This document shows, piece by piece, positions 1-8,288 of a DNA stretch of 64,000 nucleotides. Positions within the stretch are counted from its first letter, which is position 1. Each line of letters starts with the position of its first letter. The notes beneath the pieces were generated by a model that saw nothing but the letters and a program-made list of their open reading frames with translations, ran no database searches and was not told the origin of the DNA. Origin of the DNA: Herbaspirillum sp. 3R11 (GTDB lineage: Bacteria > Pseudomonadota > Gammaproteobacteria > Burkholderiales > Burkholderiaceae_D); the NCBI RefSeq assembly GCF_004563925.1, contig NZ_SPNJ01000002.1, positions 744,001-808,000 of the forward strand, in the 5' to 3' direction. Position numbers and translations under genes: made by a program.

Positions 1-50
1 TCACCGGCAACGGTGGCTGGGTGTTGGCTGGTATTCAGCAATTGTCCTGA
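1..50 (+). CDS. possible 3' end of an upstream gene (partial)
   Basis: In frame 3 the first bases read as a short tail of 15 residues, ending WVLAGIQQLS and stopping with TGA at 48-50. A strong intrinsic terminator begins 21 bases later, which is the expected layout for a gene end. Frame 2 is also open to a TGA at 59-61, so the frame is not certain. The tail is too short to assign a family or a function. Confidence 0.35.
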   Translation, partial: TGNGGWVLAGIQQLS

Positions 51-70
51 TCGACGTTTGACCGGACTGG

Positions 71-99
71 AAAGCCGCTCTTCGGAGCGGCTTTTTTTT
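71..99 (+). terminator. Rho-independent terminator
   Basis: A perfect 10-bp stem (AAAGCCGCTC / GAGCGGCTTT) closes on a TTCG tetraloop and runs into eight T residues at 92-99. It most likely ends the gene entering from the left edge and insulates the OsmC gene. Confidence 0.9.
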
Positions 100-214
100 G
101 CCTGCGGTATCGATGTCCTCAACTCCTACGCCTGCTTGCGCGCTTGTCCTATGTTGCCATCGCGGCGGCGGCCGCATGATGATCCTTTAGTCCAACGATG
201 CCAAGGAGAACACC

Positions 215-637
215 ATGCAACGACAAGCTTCCGCCGTCTGGAACGGCAGCCTGAGAGACGGCAAGGGCGCACTGACCACTGAGAGCAAGACGCTGGACGC
301 GACGCAGTATTCGTTTTCCACGCGCTTTGAAAACGGCGTCGGCACCAATCCCGAAGAACTGATTGCTGCCGCGCATGCAGGCTGCTTCTCAATGGACTTG
401 TCCAGCCGCCTCGGCAAGGCCGGACTCGGCGTCGTACGCATCGATACAAACGCCACGCTGACGCTGGAAAAAGTGGAAGACGGTTTTTCCATCACCACCA
501 TCGTGCTGGACGTGAAGGCAAAGCTGGAGAATCCGGACCAGGCCAAGTTCGACGAAGCGGTTGATGCGGCCAAGAAGGGCTGTCCGGTATCGAAGGTATT
601 GAAGGCCGAGATCAGCGTGCGCGCCAGCCTGGTTTAA
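215..637 (+). CDS. osmC: OsmC family peroxiredoxin
   Basis: This is a thiol-dependent hydroperoxide reductase of the OsmC/Ohr family, acting in the cytosol against organic peroxides. The 140-residue length fits the family. The two redox cysteines are visible as C57 in AAHAGCFSM and C123 in KKGCPVSKV, close to the E. coli OsmC positions (59 and 125). E48 lies in the PEELIAAAH stretch that opens the active-site helix. An AAGGAG ribosome-binding site 8 bases before the ATG fixes the start. The gene stands alone: a terminator lies upstream, and it converges on a small leftward gene just downstream. The wider spacing and CPVSK signature suggest the OsmC rather than the Ohr branch. Confidence 0.92.
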   Translation: MQRQASAVWNGSLRDGKGALTTESKTLDATQYSFSTRFENGVGTNPEELIAAAHAGCFSMDLSSRLGKAGLGVVRIDTNATLTLEKVEDGFSITTIVLDVKAKLENPDQAKFDEAVDAAKKGCPVSKVLKAEISVRASLV

Positions 638-640
638 AAC

Positions 641-850
641 CTAGCGCAGGGACTTGGGAGATGAGTCGGGTTGCCGCTCTTGCGTCGGCTCTTCTTCCTG
701 AGGAAAGACTTGCGGATGGGCTGGCGTGATCTCTGTGGTTGCAGTGCAATCGCACGCCGCAGAGTCATCTTTCGCGCGCAAGGGATAACGCAAAGCCAGC
801 GGCACGGCGATGATCGCCAGTGCTGCGGTCGCTGCGTCGAGCCAGTCCAT
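641..850 (-). CDS. small putative membrane-anchored protein, unknown function
   Basis: This is a 69-residue reading frame with one hydrophobic segment (about residues 7-21), followed by a basic patch, two cysteines close together (CDC, about 33-35) and a Pro/Gln/Glu-rich hydrophilic tail. That pattern suggests a single-pass membrane protein with a disordered tail. It starts 26 bases after the ABC binding-protein gene on the same strand and could be the last cistron of that operon. It has no clear Shine-Dalgarno sequence and I recognise no family, so it may not be a real gene. Confidence 0.35.
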   Translation of the reverse strand: MDWLDAATAALAIIAVPLALRYPLRAKDDSAACDCTATTEITPAHPQVFPQEEEPTQERQPDSSPKSLR

Positions 851-876
851 TTTTATTCGTGATCCGGCCGGCGTTG

Positions 877-1857
877 TTAAGCCGGTTTCCAGATCGACAC
901 GTCGGTGGCGTTGACCTTCTTCGGCAGCAAGCCTGCCGCGAAGAAAGCATCGGCGATGCGCTGTTGTTCACCAAGCGCATTTACCACCACCGCACGCACG
1001 TCATAGCTGCGGCGGCTGTTGGCCAGTTCGATGGTCGGCGCATCCAGGCCCCAGATCGGCGCCAGGAAAGCGGCCGCTTCCTTCGGATTCTGGCGTACCC
1101 ACAATCCGGTCTTTTTCAACTCGTCAAACACGATCGCCAGCACATCCGGATGCGCTTCCGCAAACGGCGTCGACGCCAGGTAATAGCGCTGGTAATCGGC
1201 GACATTGCGGCCGTCCGACAAGATGCGCACCTGTGTCTGTTTCTGCACGCCTGCGAGGAACGGATCCCAGGTCACCCAGGCGTCGACGCTGCCGCGTTCG
1301 AATGCGGCGCGACCATCGGCCGGAGTCAGGTAGGCGGCATCGATGTCGCTGAATTTCAGACCGGCTTTTTCCAATGTTGCAATCAACAGGTAATGCACGC
1401 CGGCCGCCTTGGTCACGGCAATCTTCTTGCGCTTGAGATCGGCCACGGTCCTGATCGGCGAATCGGCGCGCACCACGATCGCTTGCGCCGATGGCGACGG
1501 CGCTTCCTGCGCCACGTAAGTCAGTTTTGCGCCGGCCGCCTGGGCGAACACCGGCACGGTATCGGCAACGTCGGCGCTGAGATCGACACCGCCAACGTTG
1601 AGCGCTTCCAGCAGCGGCAGGCCGCTGGAGAATTCATGCCAGCTGATCTTGACGTTGAGCGGCGCCAGCAGTTTTTCGAGCGTGCCGTTGGCCTTGAGCA
1701 CGGTCAGCAGCGTCGAGGATTTTTGATAGCCGATGCGCGCCAGCACCGGTTTGCCGGTTTGTGCGAAGGCGGGTAGGGCGAGGCTGCCGGCTGCAGCGGC
1801 GGAAGTCAGTGTAGCGATGGCCTGGAGCAGGCGGCGGCGTTGCAATTGAGTTGTCAT
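877..1857 (-). CDS. aliphatic sulfonate/nitrate-type ABC transporter substrate-binding protein (SsuA-like)
   Basis: This is a 326-residue periplasmic binding protein of the SsuA/TauA/NrtA (NMT1-like) superfamily, which captures sulfonates or related oxyanions. A signal peptide covers residues 1-33: an arginine-rich start (RRRLL), a hydrophobic core and an ALPAFAQ cleavage region. The mature part has the family's two-lobe pattern, with LTPADGRAAFERGSVDAWVTW matching the hinge seen in SsuA proteins. It is the third gene of a leftward set: binding protein, permease, this gene. No clear Shine-Dalgarno sequence precedes the ATG, so it may be translationally coupled to the permease 37 bases upstream. 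The substrate cannot be read from sequence alone. Confidence 0.85.
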   Translation of the reverse strand: MTTQLQRRRLLQAIATLTSAAAAGSLALPAFAQTGKPVLARIGYQKSSTLLTVLKANGTLEKLLAPLNVKISWHEFSSGLPLLEALNVGGVDLSADVADTVPVFAQAAGAKLTYVAQEAPSPSAQAIVVRADSPIRTVADLKRKKIAVTKAAGVHYLLIATLEKAGLKFSDIDAAYLTPADGRAAFERGSVDAWVTWDPFLAGVQKQTQVRILSDGRNVADYQRYYLASTPFAEAHPDVLAIVFDELKKTGLWVRQNPKEAAAFLAPIWGLDAPTIELANSRRSYDVRAVVVNALGEQQRIADAFFAAGLLPKKVNATDVSIWKPA

Positions 1858-1894
1858 GAGGAGATAAGGTAAGGTCGAACAATAATCAGTCGGG

Positions 1895-2758
1895 TCAGTC
1901 TGGCCGAGAAGCCAGCACGTCGCGCCAGCGCAATTTGCGCGTCTCGATATGTTTGAGCAGGCTGTCGGAAAGTTTGCCTAGCGTGGCCAGGATGATGATG
2001 GCGGCCAGCACGATGTCGGGGCGGCTGCTTTCGCGGCCGTCGGACAACAGGTAGCCGACGCCCTTGGTGGCGGCGATCAATTCGGCTGCGACCAGGAACA
2101 TCCAGGACAGGCTGAGTCCGGTGCGCAATCCGGTGAACAGATTCGGCAAGGCTGCCGGCAGCAGGATGCGGCGGATCAGGTCGCGTGATGAAAGGCCATG
2201 GATTTCGCCGACTTCGAGGAGTTTGCGATCGACGTTGTGGATGCCAGCCACCAGATTGATGTAGACCGGGAAGAAAGCGCCGATGGCGATCAACACAATC
2301 TTGGGCGTCTCGTCGATGCCCAGCCACAGCAACAGCAAGGGAATCCAGGCCAGGCTCGGAATCGCACGCAGCGCCTGAAAGGACGGCTCCAGCAGCGACT
2401 CGGCGCGTCTATGCATGCCGACCAAGACGCCGAAGGCGACCGCCAGCAGCGCGCCAATGGAGAAGCCCGCGGCCACGCGCGCCACGCTGACGGCGATGTG
2501 GGCGAACAGGTCGCGCTTGGCCAGCGCGTAGATGGTCTGCGCAATCTCGCTCGGCGGCGGCAGCAGGCGCGAGGGAATCAAGTCCAGCGCCGAGCCGATT
2601 TCCAGCGCGCCCAAAAAAGCCACGGGCAGCAGTGCTCCCCATGGCCAGTTGATCGACTTCTTCGGCGCCCGGGCGACCTCCGTGGCGCGGTCTTCAGCAT
2701 CGTGCAAAAAATCAGCCTGATGCGCTTCCAGCGACAGCAGCGAGTGCGACTCTTTCAT
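1895..2758 (-). CDS. ABC transporter permease (SsuC-like)
   Basis: This 287-residue inner-membrane permease is of the SsuC/TauC/NrtB type. After a hydrophilic N-terminus of about 40 residues come roughly six membrane segments (about 42-58, 88-113, 134-146, 153-172, 205-228 and 248-262). The cytoplasmic EAA loop that docks the ATPase lies at about 182-206 (GEIHGLSSRD...LP). It starts 4 bases after the upstream binding-protein gene, so the two are surely cotranscribed. The intact EAA loop implies a working ATPase partner, yet none is encoded in this cassette. The substrate is inferred as sulfonate-like from the flanking binding proteins. Confidence 0.88.
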   Translation of the reverse strand: MKESHSLLSLEAHQADFLHDAEDRATEVARAPKKSINWPWGALLPVAFLGALEIGSALDLIPSRLLPPPSEIAQTIYALAKRDLFAHIAVSVARVAAGFSIGALLAVAFGVLVGMHRRAESLLEPSFQALRAIPSLAWIPLLLLWLGIDETPKIVLIAIGAFFPVYINLVAGIHNVDRKLLEVGEIHGLSSRDLIRRILLPAALPNLFTGLRTGLSLSWMFLVAAELIAATKGVGYLLSDGRESSRPDIVLAAIIILATLGKLSDSLLKHIETRKLRWRDVLASRPD

Positions 2759-2762
2759 GGCC

Positions 2763-3758
2763 TCATGCCTGGCGGATCAGGCCTTGCGAGTACGCAGGAT
2801 CGATCAGCGCCGAGATGGTTTTGGACAGATCGGTGCCGCTCTTGACCAGTTCCTCGTCGAGCAGGATGGGCGCCGCGGCGCGCAGCGCGTCGATATGTTC
2901 CTTGCCGATTTGCGGATTGGAAAAATCGTTGCGCTTGAGTTGCAGTTGCGCCACCGGCAGCGACAGCTTGGCTTCTTCGGCGATCAGTTTGGCGGTCTCG
3001 TCCGGGTTCTTGATGATCCACAGGCGCGCACGTTCGTAGGCGCGGATCACGCGCTTGACCTCGTCCGGATATTTGGCGGCAAAGCTGTCGCTGACGTTGA
3101 GGAAACCGTAGGTGTTGAAATTGACGTTGCGATAGATCAGCTTCGAGCCGGCTTCCAGCTCGCTGGCCGCCAGATGCGGATCGAGGCCGGCCCAGGCGTC
3201 GACGCGTTTTTGTTCCAGCGCGACACGACCGTCGGGATGTTGCAGGTGGAGGATTTCCACGTCGCTCTTGGTCAGACCGTTCTCGTGCAGCGCGCGCAGC
3301 AGGAACAGGTAGGGATCGGTGCCCTTGGTGGCGGCGATTTTCTTGCCCTTGAGTTCTTTCACCGATTTGATGGTGGAATCTTTTTGCACCGCCAGCGCCG
3401 TCCATTCCGGACGCGAAAACACATACACCGCCTTGGCCGGATTGCCGTTGGCGCGCGCCAGCAGGGCCGCCAGGCCGGCGGTGCTGCCGAAGTCGACGCT
3501 GTCGCTGTTGAGGTACTCGAGCGCGCGATTGCTGCCCTGGCTCAGCACCCATTTCACCGAACCGCCGGAGGACTTCAGGTCTTCTTCCAGCCAGCCGAAT
3601 TTCTTCAGCACCAGGCTGGGTGGCGAATAGGTTGCGTAGTCGAGGCGGATGGTCTTGGGCGCGTCGGCGGCGCGGCCGATCAGCGGCAAGCCCAGTGCGG
3701 CAGAGCCGAAGGTTGCTGCAGTGGCAGTGCTCAACTGGAGGAAGTGGCGGCGTTGCAT
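2763..3758 (-). CDS. aliphatic sulfonate-type ABC transporter substrate-binding protein
   Basis: This is a second periplasmic binding protein of the SsuA family (331 residues). A twin-arginine-like signal peptide (QRRHFLQLS, then a hydrophobic core, cleaved near GRAADA) covers about residues 1-31. The core contains the same QHPDGRVALEQKRVDAWAG hinge as the binding protein at 877-1857, so the two are paralogues from the same family with divergent sequences. It is the first gene of the leftward cassette. A purine-rich AAAAGGA precedes the ATG. Two binding proteins around one permease suggest either two substrates or two affinities. The specific ligand is not evident. Confidence 0.86.
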   Translation of the reverse strand: MQRRHFLQLSTATAATFGSAALGLPLIGRAADAPKTIRLDYATYSPPSLVLKKFGWLEEDLKSSGGSVKWVLSQGSNRALEYLNSDSVDFGSTAGLAALLARANGNPAKAVYVFSRPEWTALAVQKDSTIKSVKELKGKKIAATKGTDPYLFLLRALHENGLTKSDVEILHLQHPDGRVALEQKRVDAWAGLDPHLAASELEAGSKLIYRNVNFNTYGFLNVSDSFAAKYPDEVKRVIRAYERARLWIIKNPDETAKLIAEEAKLSLPVAQLQLKRNDFSNPQIGKEHIDALRAAAPILLDEELVKSGTDLSKTISALIDPAYSQGLIRQA

Positions 3759-3790
3759 GATGTCCTTTTCTTGTTCGAGTCTGTCAGGCC

Positions 3791-3809
3791 GCCTCGTTGC
3801 AAACGAGGC
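3791..3809. promoter_or_regulatory. perfect inverted repeat in the ABC cassette leader
   Basis: GCCTCGTT and AACGAGGC form a perfect 8-bp stem with a 3-base loop, 33 bases upstream of the first binding-protein start codon. A shorter stem (CGGAC/GTCCG) follows at about 3838-3850. No U-tract follows on the minus strand, so this looks more like a leader hairpin or an operator than a terminator. Confidence 0.4.
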
Positions 3810-3923
3810 CAGCCTGTCCCTGTCGGGATGACTCTACGGACGAAGTCCGGGGAAAAGAACGATTTTTTTCGCGCTTGCTTATGCGCTCAACGCATGCCGG
3901 GCAAGGAGAGGGTCAGGGAAAAA

Positions 3924-4529
3924 TCAGGGTAAGTGCAGTTCGAACTGGGCGCCGCCGTCGGGATGGTTGCTCAGCAGTGCTTCGCCTTTCTTGTCGCCCT
4001 TTTGGTGGGCGGCGGCGATGGCTTTGCACAAATCCATGCCGAGACCGGTGGATGGTTTGATTTCGTGCGTGCCGATGCCGGGGCCGTCGTCGCGGATGCT
4101 GAAGACCACGCCGTTGCCATCCTTGCGGCAGGCCAGTTCGATGTGCGAGCGGGCGAAGCGGGTGGCGTTCTGCAACGCCGCTTCGAGCGCCAGGCCGACC
4201 AGGTTTTCGTCGAAGAAGGCGATCAGCGGCATGCCTTCGCTGTTGATCGTGACCTCGAGGCCGGATTGACTGATGGTCAGGTGGCGCAGCAGGCCTTCGA
4301 GGAAATCCTGCGGCGACAGCGCTTCGATCTGCGCCGTCAGTCCTTGCGAGGACGCTTTATACAGCGTCAGGAAGCCGATCAGCTTTTCCTGCAGCGTGAG
4401 GCAGGTCAGGTGCGCATGTCCGGCGCGTTCGTCGGGCGACTCGGCGGCAAGCACGCGCAATTCACCTTCCAATACGCCGAGCGAATTCTTGATGTCGTGA
4501 ACAATGATGGCGGCCAGTTTTGCGTCCAT
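3924..4529 (-). CDS. compact soluble histidine kinase without a sensor domain
   Basis: This 201-residue cytosolic histidine kinase has a phosphoacceptor H11 in an HDIKNSLG H-box. It also has an N-box (N121 in EAALQNATRF), a G1 box (DDGPGIG, 147-153) and a G2 box (TGLGMDL, 161-167). There is no membrane segment, PAS, GAF or HAMP domain: the protein is only a dimerisation/phosphotransfer part plus the ATPase domain. The gene starts 3 bases after the receiver-TPR regulator gene ends, so the two are cotranscribed and very likely cognate. With no input domain of its own, activity is probably set by protein partners, perhaps the TPR part of the regulator. A role as the regulator's phosphatase is also possible. 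Confidence 0.85.
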   Translation of the reverse strand: MDAKLAAIIVHDIKNSLGVLEGELRVLAAESPDERAGHAHLTCLTLQEKLIGFLTLYKASSQGLTAQIEALSPQDFLEGLLRHLTISQSGLEVTINSEGMPLIAFFDENLVGLALEAALQNATRFARSHIELACRKDGNGVVFSIRDDGPGIGTHEIKPSTGLGMDLCKAIAAAHQKGDKKGEALLSNHPDGGAQFELHLP

Positions 4530-4532
4530 GGA

Positions 4533-6164
4533 TCAGCTCTTCTGCGCAGCTTTGGCAACCGCGTCTCGCAGGAATTTATGCATCTTGCTGACGCGGTCGT
4601 TGCCCGGGATCAGACGGTCCAGCGTATTGAGGTAGCGATTGACGCGCTTGACGTAATCCTGGTTGATCCCGCGCTGGCTCATCCACAGCAGATGCAGCTG
4701 GGCGGCTGCCATCAGCACGCCGGTGTTTTCCGGCATGCTGTGCAATGCTTCTTCCAGTTTGGCCAGCGATTCGTCCGGCTTGGCGCTGCGCATCAGCGCA
4801 TTTGCTTCGGCGATGATGCCCATGCACTGCTTGACAGCGCCATCGACCAGCTCGTCGGTCATGCCTTCCTTGCCGCAATCGGCCAACACCTTGCGCGCCA
4901 GCGTCAGCAGCGTCTTGTTTTCGTGGTCGGACTTCACTGCCTGCGAAATCAGCTGCGCGCCTTCCTCGTCGCGACCGACCGAGAACGCCGCCTTGGCCAG
5001 CGCCAGCGTCCCCATTTCCGACGGCGTACCTTCGGCGGCATTGCGTGCCGCTTCGAAAGCCATTTCGGCGGAAATCATGTCGCCCAGCTGGACATACGCC
5101 TGCGCCGCCACGGCCGATTGCGTCGAGATGAACATCTTCGATTCGGCGTAGCGCTTGGGCGCATTGGCCAGCAGCGCCAGCGCCGCATCGCCGTCGCCGG
5201 TGTCGACGTGCACCTGCGCCAGTGTCAGCAGGTCGCTCGGCTGCGCGGTCAGCGAACCCTTGGTGTGCTTGAGCACTTTGTCGAACGCTTCCTTGGCCTG
5301 GTCCAGGTCGCCGACGCGATAGGCGGCGTCGCCGACCAGACGGCTGCGGCGCGCCGACGGGATGATTTCGGACGAACGCGCGAGGGCGTCCAGCGCCTGT
5401 TGCTGATTGCCTTGCGCGTCTTCAATTTGCGCCAGCAAGTCGTAGGCTTCAATGTATTGCGAATTCTGCGCCAGCACGGCTTGCACCAGCACCTTGGCGT
5501 CGTCGAATTGGCCGGCCACGATATTGCAGCGCGCCATGCCGACCTTGGCCCATACCAGGTCGTCGCGCATTTCCAGCGCCTGCGCGTAGACCGCGCGCGC
5601 TTCTTCGATGCGGCGCAATTCGATCAGCAGGCTGCCCTTGGTCTTGAGGATGTCGACGATCCATTTGGGCGCGACCTTCAGCACGTTGTCGCATTCGACG
5701 ATGGCGCCGGCCTGGTCCTTGCGCTTGAGCTTTTCATTGATCGGCAGCAGCGCATTCTGCTTTTCCAGCAGGCGGTCGATCCGGTCGGCCAGCTTGGATG
5801 CCGTCAGCGGCTTGAGCATGTAGGCGTCAGGCTGGAATTCGGCGGCGCTGGCGACCAGGTTGTAGCCGCTTTCAGCCGTGACCATGATGAACATGGTGGT
5901 GGGCGACAACATGTGCTGGGTGCGGAAGAACTCCAGCAACTGCTGACCGTTGGTTTCCTTGTTCAGGTTGTAGTCGCAGACGATGAGGTCGTAGGTGCTG
6001 CCGCCCTGGACGGCGCGAATCGCTTCGTCGGGCGTGCCGGCCTGGTCAACTTTTGTAATGCCAAGCTGGCCCAGATGCATGCGAATGTTTTGGCGCATCG
6101 CCGGCATGTCGTCAATGATGAGCGAACGCAGGCTGGAAATGCGGCTGAATGGAACCAGAGTCAT
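4533..6164 (-). CDS. response regulator with receiver domain and TPR output
   Basis: This is a 543-residue protein. Residues 10-130 form a complete CheY-like receiver: acidic pair D18/D19, phosphoacceptor D64 in CDYNLN, T96, and K118 in LKPL. The rest (about 140-540) is a helical array with several tetratricopeptide-like repeats (for example around 145-300 and 340-470) and no DNA-binding domain. Output is therefore through protein contacts rather than transcription. It is the first gene of a two-gene operon with the sensorless kinase. No Shine-Dalgarno sequence is obvious before the ATG. A weak minus-strand promoter (TTGATA, then TAATAT, 15-base spacer) is visible at about 6188-6214. REC-TPR proteins of this kind are known in proteobacteria, but their targets are mostly undefined. 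Confidence 0.85.
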   Translation of the reverse strand: MTLVPFSRISSLRSLIIDDMPAMRQNIRMHLGQLGITKVDQAGTPDEAIRAVQGGSTYDLIVCDYNLNKETNGQQLLEFFRTQHMLSPTTMFIMVTAESGYNLVASAAEFQPDAYMLKPLTASKLADRIDRLLEKQNALLPINEKLKRKDQAGAIVECDNVLKVAPKWIVDILKTKGSLLIELRRIEEARAVYAQALEMRDDLVWAKVGMARCNIVAGQFDDAKVLVQAVLAQNSQYIEAYDLLAQIEDAQGNQQQALDALARSSEIIPSARRSRLVGDAAYRVGDLDQAKEAFDKVLKHTKGSLTAQPSDLLTLAQVHVDTGDGDAALALLANAPKRYAESKMFISTQSAVAAQAYVQLGDMISAEMAFEAARNAAEGTPSEMGTLALAKAAFSVGRDEEGAQLISQAVKSDHENKTLLTLARKVLADCGKEGMTDELVDGAVKQCMGIIAEANALMRSAKPDESLAKLEEALHSMPENTGVLMAAAQLHLLWMSQRGINQDYVKRVNRYLNTLDRLIPGNDRVSKMHKFLRDAVAKAAQKS

Positions 6165-6493
6165 AGGGGGAAAGCAGAAAACTCGTAATATTACTAGCTA
6201 GAAATGTATATCAAATACGCCGAATATCCGTAATAAATCTAGGATATTCCTTGAAATCATCTGCATTATCGCTGAAAGACGCTACAGCCGTCGCTTCCGA
6301 AAGACCGGGAGCCCACGTTGCGCATGCATGAACCGTACCGGCTGGGCCGTTATAATCGGAATTCCGCGAGCCGGGGAATCGGCGGCATACTAACAGACTA
6401 TCGAAAGATTTTTTGTTCGCAGCCGTATTACATGTGCTGCCACGCCTTTTCAACGCATTCCGCCATTCCAAATTGCAACAGCAGAAAAAGAAC
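6165..6493. other. intergenic region between the REC-TPR operon and recA
   Basis: This region separates two divergent units. Apart from the weak leftward promoter near 6188-6214, I see no coding signal or strong hairpin. It is more AT-rich than the flanking genes, as expected for a divergent control region. Confidence 0.5.
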
Positions 6494-6522
6494 TTGCACA
6501 AACAACTGTTTTTTTATACAGT
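6494..6522 (+). promoter_or_regulatory. recA promoter with LexA (SOS) box
   Basis: A perfect SOS box CTGT-N8-ACAG occupies 6506-6521, extended to ACTGT...ACAGT. It overlaps a sigma70 promoter with -35 TTGCAC (6494-6499), a 17-base spacer and -10 TACAGT (6517-6522). LexA bound here would cover the spacer and the -10 element. The box starts 71 bases before the recA ATG. Confidence 0.93.
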
Positions 6523-6576
6523 GCTGCTTAGTTGATCTCTGACTGATCCAAACGAACACTTTGTTGAAAGAACCCT

Positions 6577-7692
6577 ATGGACGATAAAAAATCCGCGAAC
6601 AACTCTGAAAAGGGCAAAGCGCTGGCCGCAGCCCTTGCACAGATCGAGAAGCAATTCGGCAAAGGCTCGGTCATGCGCATGGAAGACGGCGCAGTCCTCG
6701 AAGAAATCCAGGTCGTCTCGACCGGTTCTCTCGGCCTGGACATCGCACTGGGCGTCGGCGGTCTGCCACGTGGCCGCGTGATTGAAATCTACGGTCCGGA
6801 ATCCTCGGGTAAAACCACGCTGACGCTGCAAGCCATTGCTGAAATGCAAAAAATCGGCGGCACCTGCGCCTTCATCGACGCGGAACACGCTCTGGACGTG
6901 ACTTACGCGCAGAAGCTGGGCGTCAATTTGTCCGAACTGCTGATTTCGCAGCCTGACACCGGCGAACAAGCGCTGGAAATCACCGACGCGCTGGTGCGCT
7001 CCGGCGGCGTTGACCTGATCGTCATCGACTCGGTCGCCGCCCTGACGCCACGCGCCGAAATCGAAGGCGACATGGGTGACTCCCTGCCGGGCCTGCAAGC
7101 ACGCCTGATGTCGCAAGCGCTGCGCAAGCTGACCGGCAGCATCAACCGCACCAGCACCACTGTGATCTTCATCAATCAGATCCGCATGAAGATTGGTGTC
7201 ATGTTCGGTAATCCGGAAACAACCACCGGCGGCAACGCGCTGAAGTTTTACGCCTCCGTGCGCCTGGACATCCGTCGTACCGGTTCGATCAAGTCCGGCG
7301 ACGAAGTCATCGGCAGCGAAACCAAGGTCAAGGTCGTCAAGAACAAGGTGGCGCCGCCGTTCCGCGAAGCCCACTTCGACATTCTTTATGGCGAAGGCAC
7401 ATCCCGCGAAGGTGAAATCCTCGATCTGGGCTCAGACGCCAAGATCGTGGAAAAGTCCGGCGCCTGGTACAGCTATAACGGCGAACGTATCGGTCAGGGT
7501 AAGGACAATGCACGCAATTTCCTGAAGGAACGTCCGGAACTGGCGCGCGAAATCGAAAACAAGGTACGTGCTTCCCTGGGCGTTCCTGAATTGGCTGCAA
7601 GTGGCGCTGGTGCTGCAGGTGCTGCCGCAGCGGCAACACCGGCGCCAACTGGCAAAGGTTCTGCAAAGAACGTAGCTGCCGAAGAATCCTGA
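6577..7692 (+). CDS. recA: recombinase RecA
   Basis: RecA is the strand-exchange ATPase that forms filaments on single-stranded DNA and triggers LexA self-cleavage. The protein has 371 residues, against 353 in E. coli; the difference is a longer Ala/Gly-rich tail. Walker A is GPESSGKT at 73-80, followed by the conserved DAEHALD segment, the LIVIDS Walker B and the INQIR loop. A LexA box and promoter lie directly upstream, so it is SOS-controlled. recX follows 56 bases downstream, the usual partner order. Confidence 0.98.
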   Translation: MDDKKSANNSEKGKALAAALAQIEKQFGKGSVMRMEDGAVLEEIQVVSTGSLGLDIALGVGGLPRGRVIEIYGPESSGKTTLTLQAIAEMQKIGGTCAFIDAEHALDVTYAQKLGVNLSELLISQPDTGEQALEITDALVRSGGVDLIVIDSVAALTPRAEIEGDMGDSLPGLQARLMSQALRKLTGSINRTSTTVIFINQIRMKIGVMFGNPETTTGGNALKFYASVRLDIRRTGSIKSGDEVIGSETKVKVVKNKVAPPFREAHFDILYGEGTSREGEILDLGSDAKIVEKSGAWYSYNGERIGQGKDNARNFLKERPELAREIENKVRASLGVPELAASGAGAAGAAAAATPAPTGKGSAKNVAAEES

Positions 7693-7748
7693 TGTCGTTG
7701 TACTTCGCTCGAGTCTTGTCGGTCGCAACGATCGCGACGGTGTGACCG

Positions 7749-8219
7749 ATGCCCAGGCCGCAAATCAGCCTGAAGGCGCGAGCGCTCAAATATCTCTCTT
7801 CACGTGAGCATAGTCGTCTGGAACTTGCGCGTAAGCTAACCCCTTACGCGCAAGATGACGACGATATCGAAGCTCTGCTCAACTGGCTGCAAGAATCCAA
7901 ATTCCTTTCCCAAGAACGTTTCTCCGAATCATTGGTGAATCGTCGCGTCGGCCGTTACGGCAACAACCGCATCCTTTCCGAATTGAAAAGCCACGGCATC
8001 ACAGGCGAAGCGCTGGGTGAAGCCAAAATCGGCCTGACCCAGGGTGAAAACGAGCGTGCGCGCGAAGTCTTGCGGCGCAAGTTCGATGAGGCGCCGGCCG
8101 ACGGCATGGCACGCGCCAAGTGCATGCGCTTTCTGCAGCAGCGTGGTTTTTCGCATCGGGCAATTCAGGCGGCGGTCAAAACTGCCTGGAGCGACGGCGA
8201 GCACGACGATTTTGATTGA
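7749..8219 (+). CDS. recX: regulatory protein RecX
   Basis: RecX inhibits RecA by binding and capping its filament. This 156-residue, basic, helical protein shows the family pattern of three tandem three-helix repeats, including [15 protein letters not shown] near the N-terminus and RREVL/FLQQRGF elements later. Placement 56 bases after recA with no terminator between implies cotranscription from the SOS promoter. A 12-bp palindrome overlaps its stop codon. Confidence 0.93.
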   Translation: MPRPQISLKARALKYLSSREHSRLELARKLTPYAQDDDDIEALLNWLQESKFLSQERFSESLVNRRVGRYGNNRILSELKSHGITGEALGEAKIGLTQGENERAREVLRRKFDEAPADGMARAKCMRFLQQRGFSHRAIQAAVKTAWSDGEHDDFD

Positions 8220-8229
8220 CCGATCGGTC
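8218..8229. promoter_or_regulatory. 12-bp palindrome overlapping the recX stop
   Basis: GACCGATCGGTC is a perfect palindrome sitting on the recX stop codon. Its form resembles operators of TetR-family regulators of fatty-acid and aromatic catabolism. No such regulator gene is in the window, so the assignment is only by resemblance. Confidence 0.4.
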
Positions 8230-8265
8230 GATTAATCAAGGTTTCACATCGGTTGTTCTTCATTA

Positions 8266-8288
8266 CCCCTGTCGTAGCGGGGGCTTTT
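8266..8288 (+). terminator. possible weak terminator after recX
   Basis: CCCC, a 12-base loop region and GGGG form a short GC stem followed by CTTTTG. The T-run is short, so termination may be partial. Confidence 0.4.

Noticed and set aside
3933-6188. Very long open frame on the plus strand (over 700 codons) antisense to the kinase/regulator operon
   Set aside because: It mirrors two real genes with complete catalytic motifs and is rich in His/Arg/Gln/Val/Phe, the usual composition of a shadow frame in GC-rich DNA.
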